In this document: one piece after another, positions 1-11,470 of the stretch
How positions within the stretch are numbered: the stretch's first letter is position 1
Layout: each line of letters starts with the position of its first letter
Assembly (NCBI RefSeq): GCF_017591425.1
Contig: NW_024467104.1
Span: 2,976,001-3,040,000, forward strand
DNA: 64,000 nucleotides
Origin: Ochotona curzoniae
Lineage: Eukaryota; Chordata; Mammalia; Lagomorpha; Ochotonidae
Direction of reading: 5' to 3'
The notes under the pieces: generated by a model
Databases searched by the model: none
Told to the model about the DNA's origin: nothing
What the model saw: only the letters and a program-made list of their open reading frames with translations
Program-made: the position numbers and the translations under genes

Positions 1-330
1 AAAACATTTTTTTGTTTTACTTATCTTATTCATGATTTTCTTTATTTTTCTGAGAGACCTAGAAGCATTATTATGTATATTTCTTGGGACTGAGCTCTTA
101 AAATGGGTCAAAAATATTTTCATGTTACCACTCTGTGAGCACAAGTAATTAATGTCCATAAACTTCTTTGTTATCAACCCATTCTTCAACCCAATGTCCC
201 TGAAAATATAATCCATAATTTTATCCATATGATGTTGTCTTTCCAACCATGTGCTGAAACAGAATTCTAGAGTTTGATTCTGGCATCTTTTCCTAAACCT
301 TATATGTTCAGGATGCACTGCAGATAGAAT
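1..330. repeat. Left-edge fragment of the OR5B segmental duplication unit (non-coding)
   Basis: This stretch closely matches 13910-14220 and 19885-20170, and more weakly 30600-30900. Shared landmarks are a T-rich start, a block on an aborted reading frame around 'gagagacctagaagcatt', and 'caacccaatgtccctg'. In the other three places the block lies about 2.9-3.6 kb upstream of an OR5B start codon. I see no gene in it. It is best read as the upstream region of a further OR copy beyond the left edge. Confidence 0.8.
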
Positions 331-3241
331 CAAGATGGTGGCGTAGGGTACGGACACATTTAAACGGATTGAATCAGTAGCCAGAGTGAAGCAGAGATTG
401 CAAATTCCCAGAGAAAGGAGTGACAGGACTGTGGCAGAGGGGCACATGGACACTGATGGACACGGGGAAGCAATGAGAACACTGGAGTGCTGTTGTAATG
501 ACCAGATATTCCAGCAGCAGTCAGTGAGTGGTGCCAGATACCTGCCACCGGCAGAGCTCAGCAGTAGCCAGGTGGGAAGAGGAGGTCACTGGGAGCTCAG
601 GAGGTGAACCCAGGGAAAGAACTGCCCATCCTGCTGATTTGTTTGATCAGATTAGGAGTAGAGACAAAGCAGCAGACCCCCCAGCAAGCAGTGCAGGAAC
701 AGAGTGGATTTCACAACCCAGACCCCCAACACTGCCACATTATGCACCATTTTGTATGGTGAGGTTTAGGCTGTGGGACCAAAGGACAATAGCCAACTGT
801 GCGTGCGCTAAACTGGGAGACTCAGTGCATCCCACTGGTCCCTCAGGGAAAACAGTACCAACGTGTCGCCTACAGGTCCATCCATAATAGGTCCAAGAGC
901 TACCTAGACAGCAGTTCTACAACTCTTGGTGCCACATCAGGAGCCATTTTGTACAGTGAGACCAAGGCTTTGAGACTGCAGGGACATCCGTGAGCTGCAT
1001 ATGCAGTGAACTCACTTCCAGCTCAGTGCATTGCACTGGTCCCACAGGAAAAATAATACCAACTTTTACATCCTACAGGGACCACCCAAAATAGGTCTGC
1101 GTGGCTCTCTACAGATCATTTAGTGACAGCTCTGAAAGTGACAGAGACACAATGAATCTTAATGAAGACTCCCCTGCAAAGCAGCAAAAACCGTTGTCAA
1201 CCTCAGAGTTAACTGAGGAAGACATTGAGGAACTGAGTAATGTAGAATTCAGAAAACTTATTATGAAGCTTCTCATCAACAATGAGAAGCACATGCAGGA
1301 ATTTAAGGAGTATGTCACACAGAAAATTGCAGCACTGAAATAAAATCAACCTGAACTATTGAAAATGAAGGACAAATTGAGCAAATTAAAAATTCAGTGG
1401 AAAGCCTCTACATTAGAATGAATGAGACAGAAGAAAACATCTCAGATTTGGAAGATATTTCTTGCCACAATGGGAAAACAATAAAAAGCTCCAAGTGGAG
1501 CTGGGTGAAGCGAAGAAAGCTTTTCAAGGATTAAGGAACACGATTAAAAGGCTTAATATAAGAGTTATGAAAGTTCCAGAAGCACAGAAAGAGAAGCTGG
1601 GCTTAAGAATATATTCAATGAAATAATTAATGAAATTTTCCCTAATGTGAAGAAAGAATTGGGAAACAACATTCAGGAGGGCACAGAACTCCCATTAGGA
1701 TTGCCATATGATAAGCAAGCTCTCTTCAGCTGAAAACATAAGGAAAAGATCCTTAAATGTGCATGTGAAAGGGATCAGCACCCTGCAACTTAGGATGTAA
1801 GCATTAAACAAATTTTAAGACCTATGCCCTTGGGTCTGGCTCAGTAGCCACTAGGTTAAAGTCCTCACCTTGCACATGCCAAGATCCCATGTGGGCAACG
1901 GTTCTAATCCTGGTGGCCCCACTTCCCATCCTGCTCCCTATCTGTGGCCTGGGAAAGCAGTCAAGGACAGCCCAAAGCCTTGGGACCCTGCACCCCCATG
2001 GGAGATCTGGAAGAGTCTTGTGGCTCCTGGCTTCGGATCAGTGCAACTCCAGCAACTGCAGCTGCTTGGAGAGTGAATCAATGGATGGAAGATCTTTCTC
2101 TCTGTCTCTCCTCCTATCTGTATATCTGACTTGGCAATAAAAAATAAAATAAATCTCTAAAAAAAGTTCATGTGAAAAAAAATTAATTGCCATATGGAGG
2201 AACTCCAATCAGATTCACAGCTGACCTCTCAGAGGACACTCTGCAGGCCAGAAGAGTGACAAATTCCAGATTCTAAAAAAGAAAAAGTGTCAGCCCAGAA
2301 TAATGTATCCAGCAAAGCTCTCCTTTGTCTCTGAAAATGAAATAAAATCTGCCCACAGGAAAGAAAAACAAGCAAAAAACTACAGCTGTTTCAGATCCAT
2401 GCTACAAAGGATACTTCAAGATGTTCTCCTGACTGAGAAAAGGAATAGCATCTACTTTTAAAACCAAAGGCAAATATGGAGAACATTCTAGTAAAATAAC
2501 AATAGAAGAGTAAATCAATGAACCACCCATTGCTAAAATAACAGAAACAATTTATCACCCATCCATTTTAACCCTGAATGTAAATGGGTTTAACTCATAA
2601 TTCAAGTGTCATAAATCAGTGGACTGGATCAAAAAACAAACCCCATCTATCTGTTTCCTACAGGTGACACATCTCACCAACAAAGAGGAACAGAATCTGT
2701 ATCTCATAAATGTTGATATTTCTGTTTTTATTTTCATTTCTTCGAGATGTATTAAATTCTTCACTGACTCATCACATCATTTTCTTCAGGAAGGTTTTTA
2801 ATTTTCTTTTTTATTTGTTTGGTGACACATTGACCATTTGTAGAATGTTATTTATCTTCCTTGTACATTTCTAGTTTTCTTCCTGTTGTTGATTTGTTTT
2901 ATGGCTTTTCATTTAAAGGGATATATATAGTAACTGTAATAGAGACTATTATATCCATATATGAGGATATCATTCAGTATGCATCTTTACTTCCAGATCC
3001 AAAATGAACTCCCAAGGACACTATGAAATATGACAGTAAGCTGCTGAACTCTGTCATTTTCCATGCCCGCAGTGTTAGGATAAATTTAAATAGCAGAGAG
3101 ATGGTCTTATGACTGCTTATGAAGAACTGCAACGATTGTAGAAATAAAGGGGAAATACTTGTGGGGAGAGGGGATTTGGAGAAGAGGAGAGGGAAATCTT
3201 AAGCCTATGAAACCACATAATAAAATAATAATAATAAAAAA
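331..3241 (+). mobile_element. Internally deleted L1 (half-L1-like), + orientation, with nested C-SINE
   Basis: The element starts with an L1 5' UTR motif ('aatcaagatggtggcg') that matches the far 5' ends at 46962 and 7570 on the other strand. Relics of ORF1 follow; 1101-1343 gives an open 80-residue N-terminal piece containing SELTEEDIEEL. Then comes the very start of ORF2 near 2619 (DWIKKQTPSICFLQVTHL, an endonuclease-domain start). At about 2710 the sequence jumps to a T-rich 3' region and ends in an A-rich tail near 3205-3241. Nearly all of ORF2 is absent. The element interrupts the duplication unit, which continues after 3242. Frames are broken throughout, so it is dead. Confidence 0.85.
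1820..2160 (+). mobile_element. C-SINE (lagomorph tRNA-derived SINE), full length
   Basis: It runs from a tRNA-like head ('ggctcagtagccactaggttaaag', degenerate A box) through 'gatcccatgtgggcaacggttctaatcc' (B box) to 'ctgtctctcctcctatctg' and an AATAAA-rich tail. It is nested in the L1 at 331-3241, so it inserted after that L1. Confidence 0.9.
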
Positions 3242-4075
3242 ACCTGTGCATCCTCACTGCTATCCGCATGAATCATAGTCTTTTTAATTTGTATTATTTT
3301 ATACAAAATCTACATATTTTTGTTTCCAAGCTGAGAAATGTTTATGCTATTTTTACTATTTGATGCTAATCAATAAGACTGATTTAATCACCTATACTTT
3401 TGTGTGTATGTAAATATAGACTTTTATTTCATTATTGTGCAAAGCCAAAATATTCTATATCAAAATGGAGAACAAAAAATAAAAGAAGGAAAGCCATATA
3501 CCACTATACTCATTGAATATACCAAAAGCTCCTAAACAATCAAAATTTTCATCACAATAACATACTTACCTATTTGAAAAAAATCTGAAATTATAGAGTC
3601 TCTAATACTTGGAAAGTCAGTCTCCTCACAGATGGAACATGAGGTCAATGGATCAGACATTATAAAGAGAATCTAGGGTTGTGGGACTTTGGTTAATTTC
3701 AGCAGCATGAATCCACTTCCTCAAGAATGGGAAATCCTCAAAAAGATGACAAAAGAGACATGGATGAAGTTCAAATACTTTGAGCAAAATAAACTTGTTT
3801 AAACATGCTATGACATGTCTGAGCAGAATGCAGCTTGAAGCTAGGAGAAGGATAATACAGCAATTTCAAAAGAGATCCTACCAGGGCAAAACGAATTCTG
3901 GTAAAACTAAAGTATGAAAAAGATCCACCAGCTGGGGGTACCTGCCTAGGGTGCATTGTACCTAGGCAAGTGTAAACACTGCTGGGAGAAAAGCAGCTAA
4001 TAGCTGGTGGGTATTCTGGGCCTGCGTAATGCAAAATTTGTGTTCACTGAACCAGCATGCCAGCATAGTTTCCTA
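3242..4075. repeat. Non-coding part of the OR5B duplication unit
   Basis: The sequence aligns with 14230-14830 and 20190-20880. Shared landmarks are 'gttgtgggactttggttaatt', 'agcatgaatccacttcc' and 'gaaggataa-a-agca-ttc'. It has no credible reading frame. It connects the L1 insertion to the tandem-repeat element, so the element sits at the same place in all three units. Confidence 0.75.
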
Positions 4076-6310
4076 TTCTATTCTTTCTTTTTCTTTCTCA
4101 ATATTTGGGGGAATAGACACCGGCATACCAGCAAACAGGGTCTGGGCACCTGTACGGAAATGAGCATGGGCCCACTTTCCCACCTTCCCAGGGCCCCAGT
4201 GCAGCACGACATACTGTCAATGGATGTGCTTGAGGTTCTTTATTCATCTAGGCAAAGGGGGTTGTGCATTGCTCAGGAAGGGATTCTGGAGGTATATGGG
4301 AGGAAAAACTGCAGAGGGAAAAACTGACAGGTGGAGGAGTAGCTTCTGGGGGACTTCCACCACCCAGGCTACTGCACTTGCAGGTAAATGAGGAGACTGA
4401 GACTGGGTGGTTTCGAGGAGAAAAACTGAAGGACCCTTCAGGGACAAACCAAAGCACCCACCCATGTGGGAGACCTGAGCTGGGCTTGTTGTATCAACCA
4501 CTATATACAGCACACATAAAAACCATGACTTGGGCACCTACCTGCCAGGGCTTGACCACAGTACCCACCAGTGAGTGTCAATGCAGAGGGTGGATCACGT
4601 CAGGCTGGGTCATGACACTAATCATCATGTGAGAAACCAGGTCTAAAAGTATTTGTGGGTTCACCCCTGTAGGGTTAACATACCAACTGGCTTGCTCAAG
4701 GGCTGGGAGTGGTGATGGGCTGAGTGAGGTATGATCATGGAACTCATTAATACTCATCATACTGAGGTTGGTAACAGGCTGAGCTGGTCCAGGTTGTTGC
4801 AGCTGTAGGCACATCCAAGAATTTGATTAGGGAAGGGCTGGGTTGCAATATACACCAGCACACACACAAAGGCTGGGACTGGGGGGCAGACTGTGCTGGG
4901 TAAGGACCTAGCACCCACTGGCACACTTGAGGTCTGGATCTGGGAGTGGGCCTGATGGGGTGGTCATTTCCACTGGTGAGTACATGAGTCTGGACTGGGT
5001 GTTGGCCATCCAGGAAAGGTTGCTTCACTTGTCGGCAGGTACATGGGTTGGCTCTGTTTGAGTGGGGGTGCAGTGACTGGGCAGACATGGGCCATATTGT
5101 AGCACACCAGCATGTGCAGGTGCCAAGATGGTATGTGAGCCAAGCTGATCTAGGCTAGGCTATTACACCTACTGGTTTGAATGAAAGCTGGGGATGAGCT
5201 CAAGCTAGGCAGGACTAGGTTGCAGCACCCTCCAGTCAGAGTCCAGGACAAGGTACAACATCCAACATCAATTGCCAAACCAGGTGATGGGTTATGTCAA
5301 GTTGCGTTAGAGCAACAACATCTGTGGCTGGCAGTAGGTCTTGTTTGGGAGCTAAGAAGATGCCTTGACTGGTCTGCAGTTCCCATTAATGATGGCAAGA
5401 TGGGTTGGACATGAATTGGGTTGGCAGTATTCCTTAGCGTGGGTGTGGACTGGGTCTGGGTATGCCAAGTTGGGATGTTCTAGCACCTGCTAGTGCTCTT
5501 CGGAGCCAAGGTACATGCAAAATGGACTGGACTAAGGTGGCACCTGCTGAACCACACAAGAGCTGGCTTTGGGTGGGCCAGGTAGGAATAGGTTATAGAA
5601 CCCAAAAGAACTTTAATGGGTGTAGGCTTATCAGCCAAGGCCTCTGTAACTGCTATGATAGGAGGTAAGCCAAGTCAGGCTGGGCTAAGAACCCATCAGT
5701 GTCAAAAAAATCTGCTACTCTGAGGTGACCTGAAAGAGGTGCATAGGGAAATCCTCTGTCAGAATGCAGCCCTTGCAGGTGAGCACAAGAACCAGGGCTA
5801 GGAGTAGCCCAGAACCGGTCAGCTTGCAGTACCTGCTGGCATGTGTGTGGATCAGGTCTGGGGATGTGCCAGCCTGGAGCAGTTTCTAACACCCACTGGC
5901 AGATATGAGAACCAGGATGGAGTGCAGAACAGGTTGAGTTGGGATGCAACACCAGCCAGTTCACATTTAGGCTGCCACTGTTGGGAGTCCAGGCTGGACT
6001 AGGTGGTAGCAACCACCATAATGAGCTGGAAGTGGGAGCAGGCTAGGCTGAGCCAGGCTATAGTGCTTGTTGATGAATGCAACAGTGAGGAGAGACATGC
6101 TATAGTGGACCACAGCATCCACCAGCACATGTAAGACCCAGGATGGAGGACAATCATAGTGAGGGAGTTGTAAGGACTCCACTGCTGGGTCGCTGCTCCC
6201 CCTGTTGAGAGTGAGAGCGATGATTGGCAGCAGACCAGGCTGCACAGGCTACAACACTTATTGGTCTACATGGGAACTTGGTTAAGAGGAGAGCCAGGCT
6301 GGGCTAAGCG
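4076..6310 (+). repeat. G-rich, about 60-bp degenerate tandem array: body of a composite retroposon (copy 1, 3' end lost)
   Basis: A CT-rich start ('ttctttttctttctc') leads into a unique head ('cgg-cataccagc ... gggcacctgt'). A long series of imperfect units follows, each with a core like 'gcaccyactggcacatg' followed by 'ctggg-ctgggctgg'. Core-to-core spacings between 4850 and 5230 are about 64, 56, 58, 74, 62 and 61 bases. The same array is found at 20880-23770 (+) and on the minus strand at about 38000-39360. Open frames of 60-125 codons occur here only because the units are GC-rich, and none resembles a protein I know. The array stops at an L1 fragment at 6311. Confidence 0.75.
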
Positions 6311-7575
6311 ATCATGTCCACTGGCGCATGTATTATCTGTACAACTTTTCTGCCACTTCTGGTTCAAGCCATTTCCATGATTAGGGAGACACCAAGAGTC
6401 CTATATAGCCAGATTGTTAGTGGTACCTTTCTTGCCAGAACCTGTTGGCTGTTATGTCTGAGGGCCACATGGACCTATTTTGACCAGCACAATGCAAAAG
6501 TCAGCATTATTTTCCTGTGGGACCAGTGCAATGCACTGAGCTCAGTGAGTTTTTGCTGAGCTCAGTGCATGTGCAGCTCACTGTTGTCACTGCAGTTTTT
6601 TTTTAAAGATTTATTTGTTTTTATTACAAAGTCAGATATACAGAGAGGAGGAGAGACAGAGAGGGAGATCTTCCTGCTGATGATTCACTCCCCAAGTGAG
6701 CACAACAGCTGGTACTGCGCCAATCCGAAGCCGGGAACCAGGAACCTCTTCCGAGTCTCCCACACGGGTGCAGGGTCCCAAAGCTTTGGGCCATCCTCAA
6801 ATGCTTTCCCAGGCCACAAGCATGTAGCTGGATGGGAAGTGGAGGTGCAGGGATTAGAACCGGAGCCCATATGGGATCCTGGCGCGTTCAAGGAGAGGAC
6901 TTTAGCCACTAGAACACGGCACCAGACCCTGTCACTGCAGTTTTAAAGCTTTTGCCACACTTTACAAAATGGCACCTGATGTGAGTTTTTGATCTGCTGG
7001 TCATCAGGTCTGAGGGCTACCCGGACCTATGTTGTTGCAGTTATTACAGTTATTGACCATGTTATTGCAGTTCACTGAGCCAGAAGTGAGTTTACTCCCA
7101 GCTCAGTATATGCTCAGTCCTTTCCCATAGCCTTTGCCTCCTTAAACAAAATGGTGCCCGATTTGCCTGTAGGGGGCAGACTGGGCTGTGAAATCCACCC
7201 TGTTCCCACACCACCCTTCTGGGACCTGCTGCTCTATCTCTACTCCAGGTCAAATCAAACAGACCAGCAGGATGGATAGTTCTTTGGGTTCACCTCTGGA
7301 GCTCCCCATAAACGTCCCTTCCCACCTGGTTGCTGGTGTAGTTCTGGCTGCCTGTGGAGTTCAGATCTCCATTCCCTGAAGCTGCAGCGATATCAGTCAC
7401 TGCAACACCACACCATTGTTTTTGCTGCTTTTCTGCGTCTGTCAGTCTCTAGGTGCCCCTCGGCTGTTGTGTTGTCTTTTATTTCCTAGAATGTGTCATC
7501 TCTGGTTCACACTGGCTAATATTTCTCCGTCTGTTTAAACATGTCCTTACCCTATTCTACCATGTTGATTCTCCC
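6311..7575 (-). mobile_element. L1 5' UTR fragment, minus orientation, with nested C-SINE
   Basis: Read on the minus strand it starts near 7570 with 'atggtagaatagggtaagg', like the L1 5' end at 46962. It continues through blocks shared with 45900-46962, such as 'cagcaggtccca' and 'gcgccattttg'-like segments, and breaks off near 6330 before ORF1. It has no coding content. Confidence 0.8.
6598..6935 (-). mobile_element. C-SINE, minus orientation, nested in the L1 5' UTR
   Basis: On the plus strand it opens with the reverse-complemented tail 'ttttttaaagatttatttg'. It contains 'gatgattcactccccaagtgag', 'ccatatgggatcctggcgcg' (reverse of the B-box region) and ends at 'ccactagaacacggcacc', the reversed tRNA head. 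Divergence is modest, so it is intermediate in age. Confidence 0.9.
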
Positions 7576-7870
7576 TGAAAATATTGATTTTATGGAAGAG
7601 AGTAGAATGGTGATTCGTAGAGTCAGGAAGTGTGGAAATTGGAATGTAATTAGAGAGGTCTTACGAGAAACAGCAAAATAAACTTTGATAAAAAAAAGTT
7701 TTCTGGTAAGTGAAATTTTAATTTTTTAAAGTCAGTTTAAACTTGGAATATTGACAATTGGAGGCTGAAGAAGTTAGGGTAAAAGGAGAAAGGGAACAAA
7801 AAACACAGTCAGATATACACAGTATATTCTCGTGGGACAATTATTATCACAATAATGTTTTCTATGTTGT
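7576..7870. other. No feature recognised
   Basis: AT-rich sequence with no open frame of note and no repeat that I can name. Unlike the surrounding unit, I could not align it to copies B or C. Confidence 0.5.
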
Positions 7871-7874
7871 CTAA

Positions 7875-8215
7875 GGACGGCATAAGGGAAGAAGTGCATA
7901 ACTGGCACAGCAGTTAGGATTTTTGTTACGACATGCAGGCCCCACAATCAAAGCGCTCAGGTTTGACTCCCAGCCTTGACTCCTGACTTCAACGTCTTGT
8001 TCATGCAGACCCTGTGAGGCAGCGGTGATGCCAAAAGTATCCACAGGAGAGATCTGGACAGCTTCTGGCTCTTAGATTGGTCACAAGGCCATTGCAGGCC
8101 TCTGGGTAGTGGGCCAGTGAAGGAGAAATTTTTGTTTTTGTCTTATCTAGGTCTGTAGCCCTGCCTCTCAAACCAATCAATAAACAATTTATAATCAATA
8201 AAAAGCATTTAAAAG
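7875..8215 (+). mobile_element. Old C-SINE (CSINE2-type) relic
   Basis: Decayed SINE features appear in order: 'tggcacagcagttagga' head, 'gcgctcaggtttgactcccagc' B-box-like stretch, 'ggagagatctggacagcttctggctc', and a tail near 'caataaacaatttataatc'. Many substitutions and small deletions make this an old copy. Confidence 0.6.
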
Positions 8216-9270
8216 AACTGAAATATAGGAGCTAATAGGCTCCAAACCAAAAAATGTATAAGGAAATTAAGATGGTTAGATATGATACATTCTTGTACTA
8301 TACTGCATAAAAATGTATGAGTAACACATGACAACAAAAAAATTTAAGAGTCAAAGTAAAACGTAAAGTAAACATATTATACATAAGAAAGATAAGTATT
8401 AAAGGACATGAAAATGCTAATTACCCTGATTATAGCAATACTTGTTATAAACTTGTAGCAAATTAAGACACTGAAATCCAGTTATAGAAACATTTTAAAA
8501 TTACAAAAAAATAAAATTTTAATTTAACAAGGCAAAAATGAAACTACGTTTGCACTACCTCCCTAAATAAGATATGTAGGTTAAGGATAACTTGATATAA
8601 TCATTGATGGTTCAAAATTGATCATATTGATCCAGTCAAACTCAAAGCTTAGTTAATTTATTCATACATATGAAAAATAATTATTGGGAAGCTTAAAAGG
8701 AAGTAGACACCAATTTAGGCAGCCCAAACAAATATTGTAAATAAAGTAAATAAAATCATTGCTCTTGTGAACTTTAAATTCTATATGGGGATGCTGGATA
8801 ACAAATAGTTTGAAAAATTAGAGAAGGTTGGGTAAAGAATATGAAGAGTAACGCAGGTGAGAGGACAATGAAAATTAGGAGATAACAGTGACTATTTAGG
8901 GGAACATTTGTTTAAGCAGACACTTGAGTGGAATAAGTAAAAATTCCACAGAGAGTTGAGGGAAAGTGGCAAGGAGCCAGGAGGATACATGTTGCTGCAG
9001 AGAAATGGGAAGATCAGTGAAACTGGAACACATAAAAGAGCAGAAGAGTGATAAGAAGATGACACTCAAATAACATTTATGAGTAGCATTAATCATTTTC
9101 AAGACCTTGCAGAGAGAAAAGAGAATTTCATCAAGATTCTGGTGCATTTTGAAAAATAATGTGAACATTAAGGAGTAAGATATTTATGATTCAACTACAC
9201 CATTATTTTCCCTCGTTTCATTATCCATTGGATAGTCTATGTTTATTATCACTATTACTATTCATTATTA
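8216..9270. other. AT-rich spacer, part of the OR5B duplication unit; no gene
   Basis: No protein-like frame is present. The stretch from about 8847 onward ('agtaacgcaggtgagagg ... catttgtttaagcagac') aligns to 24228-24290 in unit C. In unit C it follows directly on the poly(A)-ended retroposon, and about 400 bases of it are deleted. Confidence 0.6.
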
Positions 9271-9271
9271 T

Positions 9272-9555
9272 TTGAAAGGATTACCGAGAGGAGAGAGACA
9301 GAGACAGATCTTCTAGCAAATGTAATTGCCAAAATGGCTGCAATGGCTGGAGCTAAGCAGATGTGAAACCAGGAGCTGGGAGCTACTTCTGGGTCTCCAG
9401 TGTGGGAACAGGATCCCAAGGACTTGAGCCATCCTCAGCCATTTCCACAGACCATTAGCAGGGTGTGTATCAGAAAAGGAAGACCTGAAACATGAACTTG
9501 GAAGCCAGCATTGTTGGCTGAGACTTAGCTTACTACACCATAGTACCACACCATA
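9272..9555 (-). mobile_element. Old C-SINE relic shared with unit C
   Basis: Reversed SINE features are present: 'gagaggagagagacagagaca', 'ccaggagctgggagctacttctgggtctcc', 'ccattagcagggtgtgt'. The same relic with the same flanks lies at 24295-24540. It was therefore present before the unit duplicated and dates the duplication as younger than this SINE. Confidence 0.75.
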
Positions 9556-10130
9556 GTCTATGTTTTTAATAACACTGATATGACAAAGAATTTCCTATAA
9601 AATTGATCAGTCAAGTTACAATGGTAATTTATTTAAGACTCTTGACCTAAATATTACTAAAGAAACTATGCCAACAATAAAACTTTATTTTAAAAACTAT
9701 CATATTTTCTTATCAAATTAGAATTTTTCTTGATTCAAGGAAAGAAAAACAATATTACTCATATTTATGTGAAAGTAAACTTGAACGATTTTATTTTAGA
9801 AAAGCAACATTTCTTTCACATCCAATTTCCAGCTGTCAAGGAGACATCCTCGGGGTTAAATACAGGATCTTTAACTCATGGGCTAGTTTTCATCCAGGAA
9901 TCCTATGTGTGTTGGTACTTGCACTTAAGAGAAAAGAGACACATGCAGAAACACTGAATCCATTAAGCTCCCATATTAATAAATACATAGAACATTCTAC
10001 ACTTCATTGTAGCCTTCATCATCCAGACATTACATTTAGGATCATTGTGCCTACTTTCTCTAAAATAAAAACTTTTGAAGAAGAAAGGATATCGCTCCAT
10101 GATTTTTCTTGGCTAAGGTCATACTCCTAT
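9556..10130. other. 3' flank of OR copy A
   Basis: Non-coding. It aligns with 24540-25103 in unit C, with clearly more differences than the coding regions show. From about 10020 it is also almost identical to 15255-15367 in unit B. A minus-strand AATAAA (plus-strand 'tttatt' at 9790-9795) lies about 340 bases past the OR-A stop and is a possible but unproven poly(A) signal. Confidence 0.5.
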
Positions 10131-11057
10131 TCACAGTTTGACCTTCAGAATAACTTTCCTGAATGCACCCTTCACCTCCTTGTTCCTCAGGCTGTAGACC
10201 ACAGGGTTCAGCATGGGGATGACCATGGTGTAAAACACAGATACTACCTTGTCTGTGTCCATGGAATGACTGGAGCTGGGCTGCAAATACATGAATATAA
10301 GAGTCCCAAAGAAAATGGAGACTGCAGTGAAGTGAGAGACACAGGTGGATAAGGCTTTCTGGTATCCAGCAGTGGAACGCATCTTTAGGATGGTTGCAAA
10401 GATGAACGTGTAAGATACTAAGATAACAAGGAGAGCAAAATAGACAATGAGACTAGCAGCATAAACAAGAATCATCTCACTAGCATGTCTGTCAGAGCAT
10501 GAGAGAATCATGACTGCTGGAACGTCACAGAAGAAGTGATGGACAGTATTGGAGTTACAGAAGGAGAGACTGAATGTGTCCCCAGTGTGGATGGAGGCAT
10601 TCAGAAAACTCCCAATGTAGCAGACAATGGTCAGAGCAGCACATACACTTCTCGTCATGATGGTGGTGTAATGTAGGGGTTGGCACACTGCTACATAGCG
10701 ATCATAAGCCATTAATGCCAGCAGGAAGTTTTCTGCTGTGGCAAAGGCTGCAAAACAGAACATCTGGGCAGCACAAGCACTGCGGGAGAGAACGGTGGTT
10801 CCTAGTAGTAGACCAGCAAGAACTGTGGGAGTGACAGCAGAGGAGTAACAAACATCCACCAGAGACAGGTGGCCAAGGAAGAAGTACATGGGAGTGTGGA
10901 GACGAGAGTCCCAGAGAATCAACACAATCATTCCCAGGTTCCCAATCATGTTGGAGAAGTAGATAAGAGTGAATAATACAAAGAGGGGGCCTTGCAGTTC
11001 TGGGTCATTGGTGATTCCTAAGAGGATGAACTCTGTTGCTTCTGTCCTGTTTCCCAT
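10131..11057 (-). CDS. OR5B-like: Olfactory receptor, OR5B subfamily (copy A), intact
   Basis: A G-protein-coupled odorant receptor that signals from the cilia of olfactory neurons through Golf and adenylyl cyclase. The single-exon frame gives 308 residues, the usual size. Landmarks are an N-glycosylation site N3-R-T, GN at 39-40 in TM1, LHTPMYFFL at 53-61, [10 protein letters not shown] at 116-125, Cys residues at 95, 167, 177 and 187, SY at 215-216, KALSTCVSH at 234-242 and [10 protein letters not shown] at 281-290. Sequences such as GDTFSLSFC and [10 protein letters not shown] point to OR5B, closest to OR5B3 as I recall it. I place the start at 11057 (MGNRTE). An upstream in-frame ATG at 11114 lies in the pyrimidine tract of a likely splice acceptor (cattacag near 11086-11093) typical of OR 5' UTR introns. 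The gene is nearly identical to copy B. Confidence 0.95.
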   Translation of the reverse strand: MGNRTEATEFILLGITNDPELQGPLFVLFTLIYFSNMIGNLGMIVLILWDSRLHTPMYFFLGHLSLVDVCYSSAVTPTVLAGLLLGTTVLSRSACAAQMFCFAAFATAENFLLALMAYDRYVAVCQPLHYTTIMTRSVCAALTIVCYIGSFLNASIHTGDTFSLSFCNSNTVHHFFCDVPAVMILSCSDRHASEMILVYAASLIVYFALLVILVSYTFIFATILKMRSTAGYQKALSTCVSHFTAVSIFFGTLIFMYLQPSSSHSMDTDKVVSVFYTMVIPMLNPVVYSLRNKEVKGAFRKVILKVKL

Positions 11058-11470
11058 CAAAGCTGCTTGCAAGTAAGACGATGCCCTGTAATGATGAAGA
11101 ACAAAGAACAGCACATTAAATCTAGGGGTGACTGCAGTGAATCTAAATGTGTAAGTGCAATGTGCCTTATTTCAATTTAGGAATATCATGTGTTTCATGA
11201 GTCTTCACAAGTAAATCATGAATTTAAAATCCAAATTTAGTGCATTAATTTTCTATGTGGCTCCAAAAGGTTGAATAGGAGGTGCTCCTAGACCCACTTG
11301 TGAGATTTTAAATTCTATTTATGTGTAACGTGCAAGTTCAGAAATTTAATGGATTTCCCAGCATTGAATTTTGAATTTGTTTAGTAACTCTAGCACTTCA
11401 GCCTTTCCCACACTGGTACATTCTTAGATGTTGTTTTGTGAATGTGTGCAAACTGGCCTATGGTATTTGA
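11058..11470 (-). promoter_or_regulatory. OR-A 5' flank with predicted 5' UTR splice acceptor
   Basis: On the minus strand, a pyrimidine-rich stretch (ttctttgttcttcatcattacag) ends at about 11086, leaving 28 bases of 5' UTR before the ATG. The same site is present in copy B near 16323. OR genes typically have non-coding 5' exons joined just upstream of the ATG, so this acceptor supports the chosen start. The flank is almost identical to 16295-16640 and unlike copy C. Confidence 0.6.

Noticed and set aside
4244..6245. Many 60-125-residue frames on both strands
   Set aside because: They lie in the GC-rich tandem array. Frame openness follows from composition, and no motif repeats consistently in one frame.
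4800..6300. CRISPR-like or other prokaryotic repeat array
   Set aside because: Units are degenerate, have no constant-length spacers and lie in a vertebrate genome.
10131..10352. Plus-strand open frames antisense to the three ORs
   Set aside because: They are complements of the conserved OR C-terminal region and recur in all copies only because the ORs do.
11058..11114. Longer OR-A (and OR-B) protein starting at an upstream in-frame ATG (19 extra residues)
   Set aside because: The extra codons lie in the pyrimidine tract and acceptor of a likely 5' UTR intron, and OR5B proteins start MxNRTE. The shorter start fits the family length.
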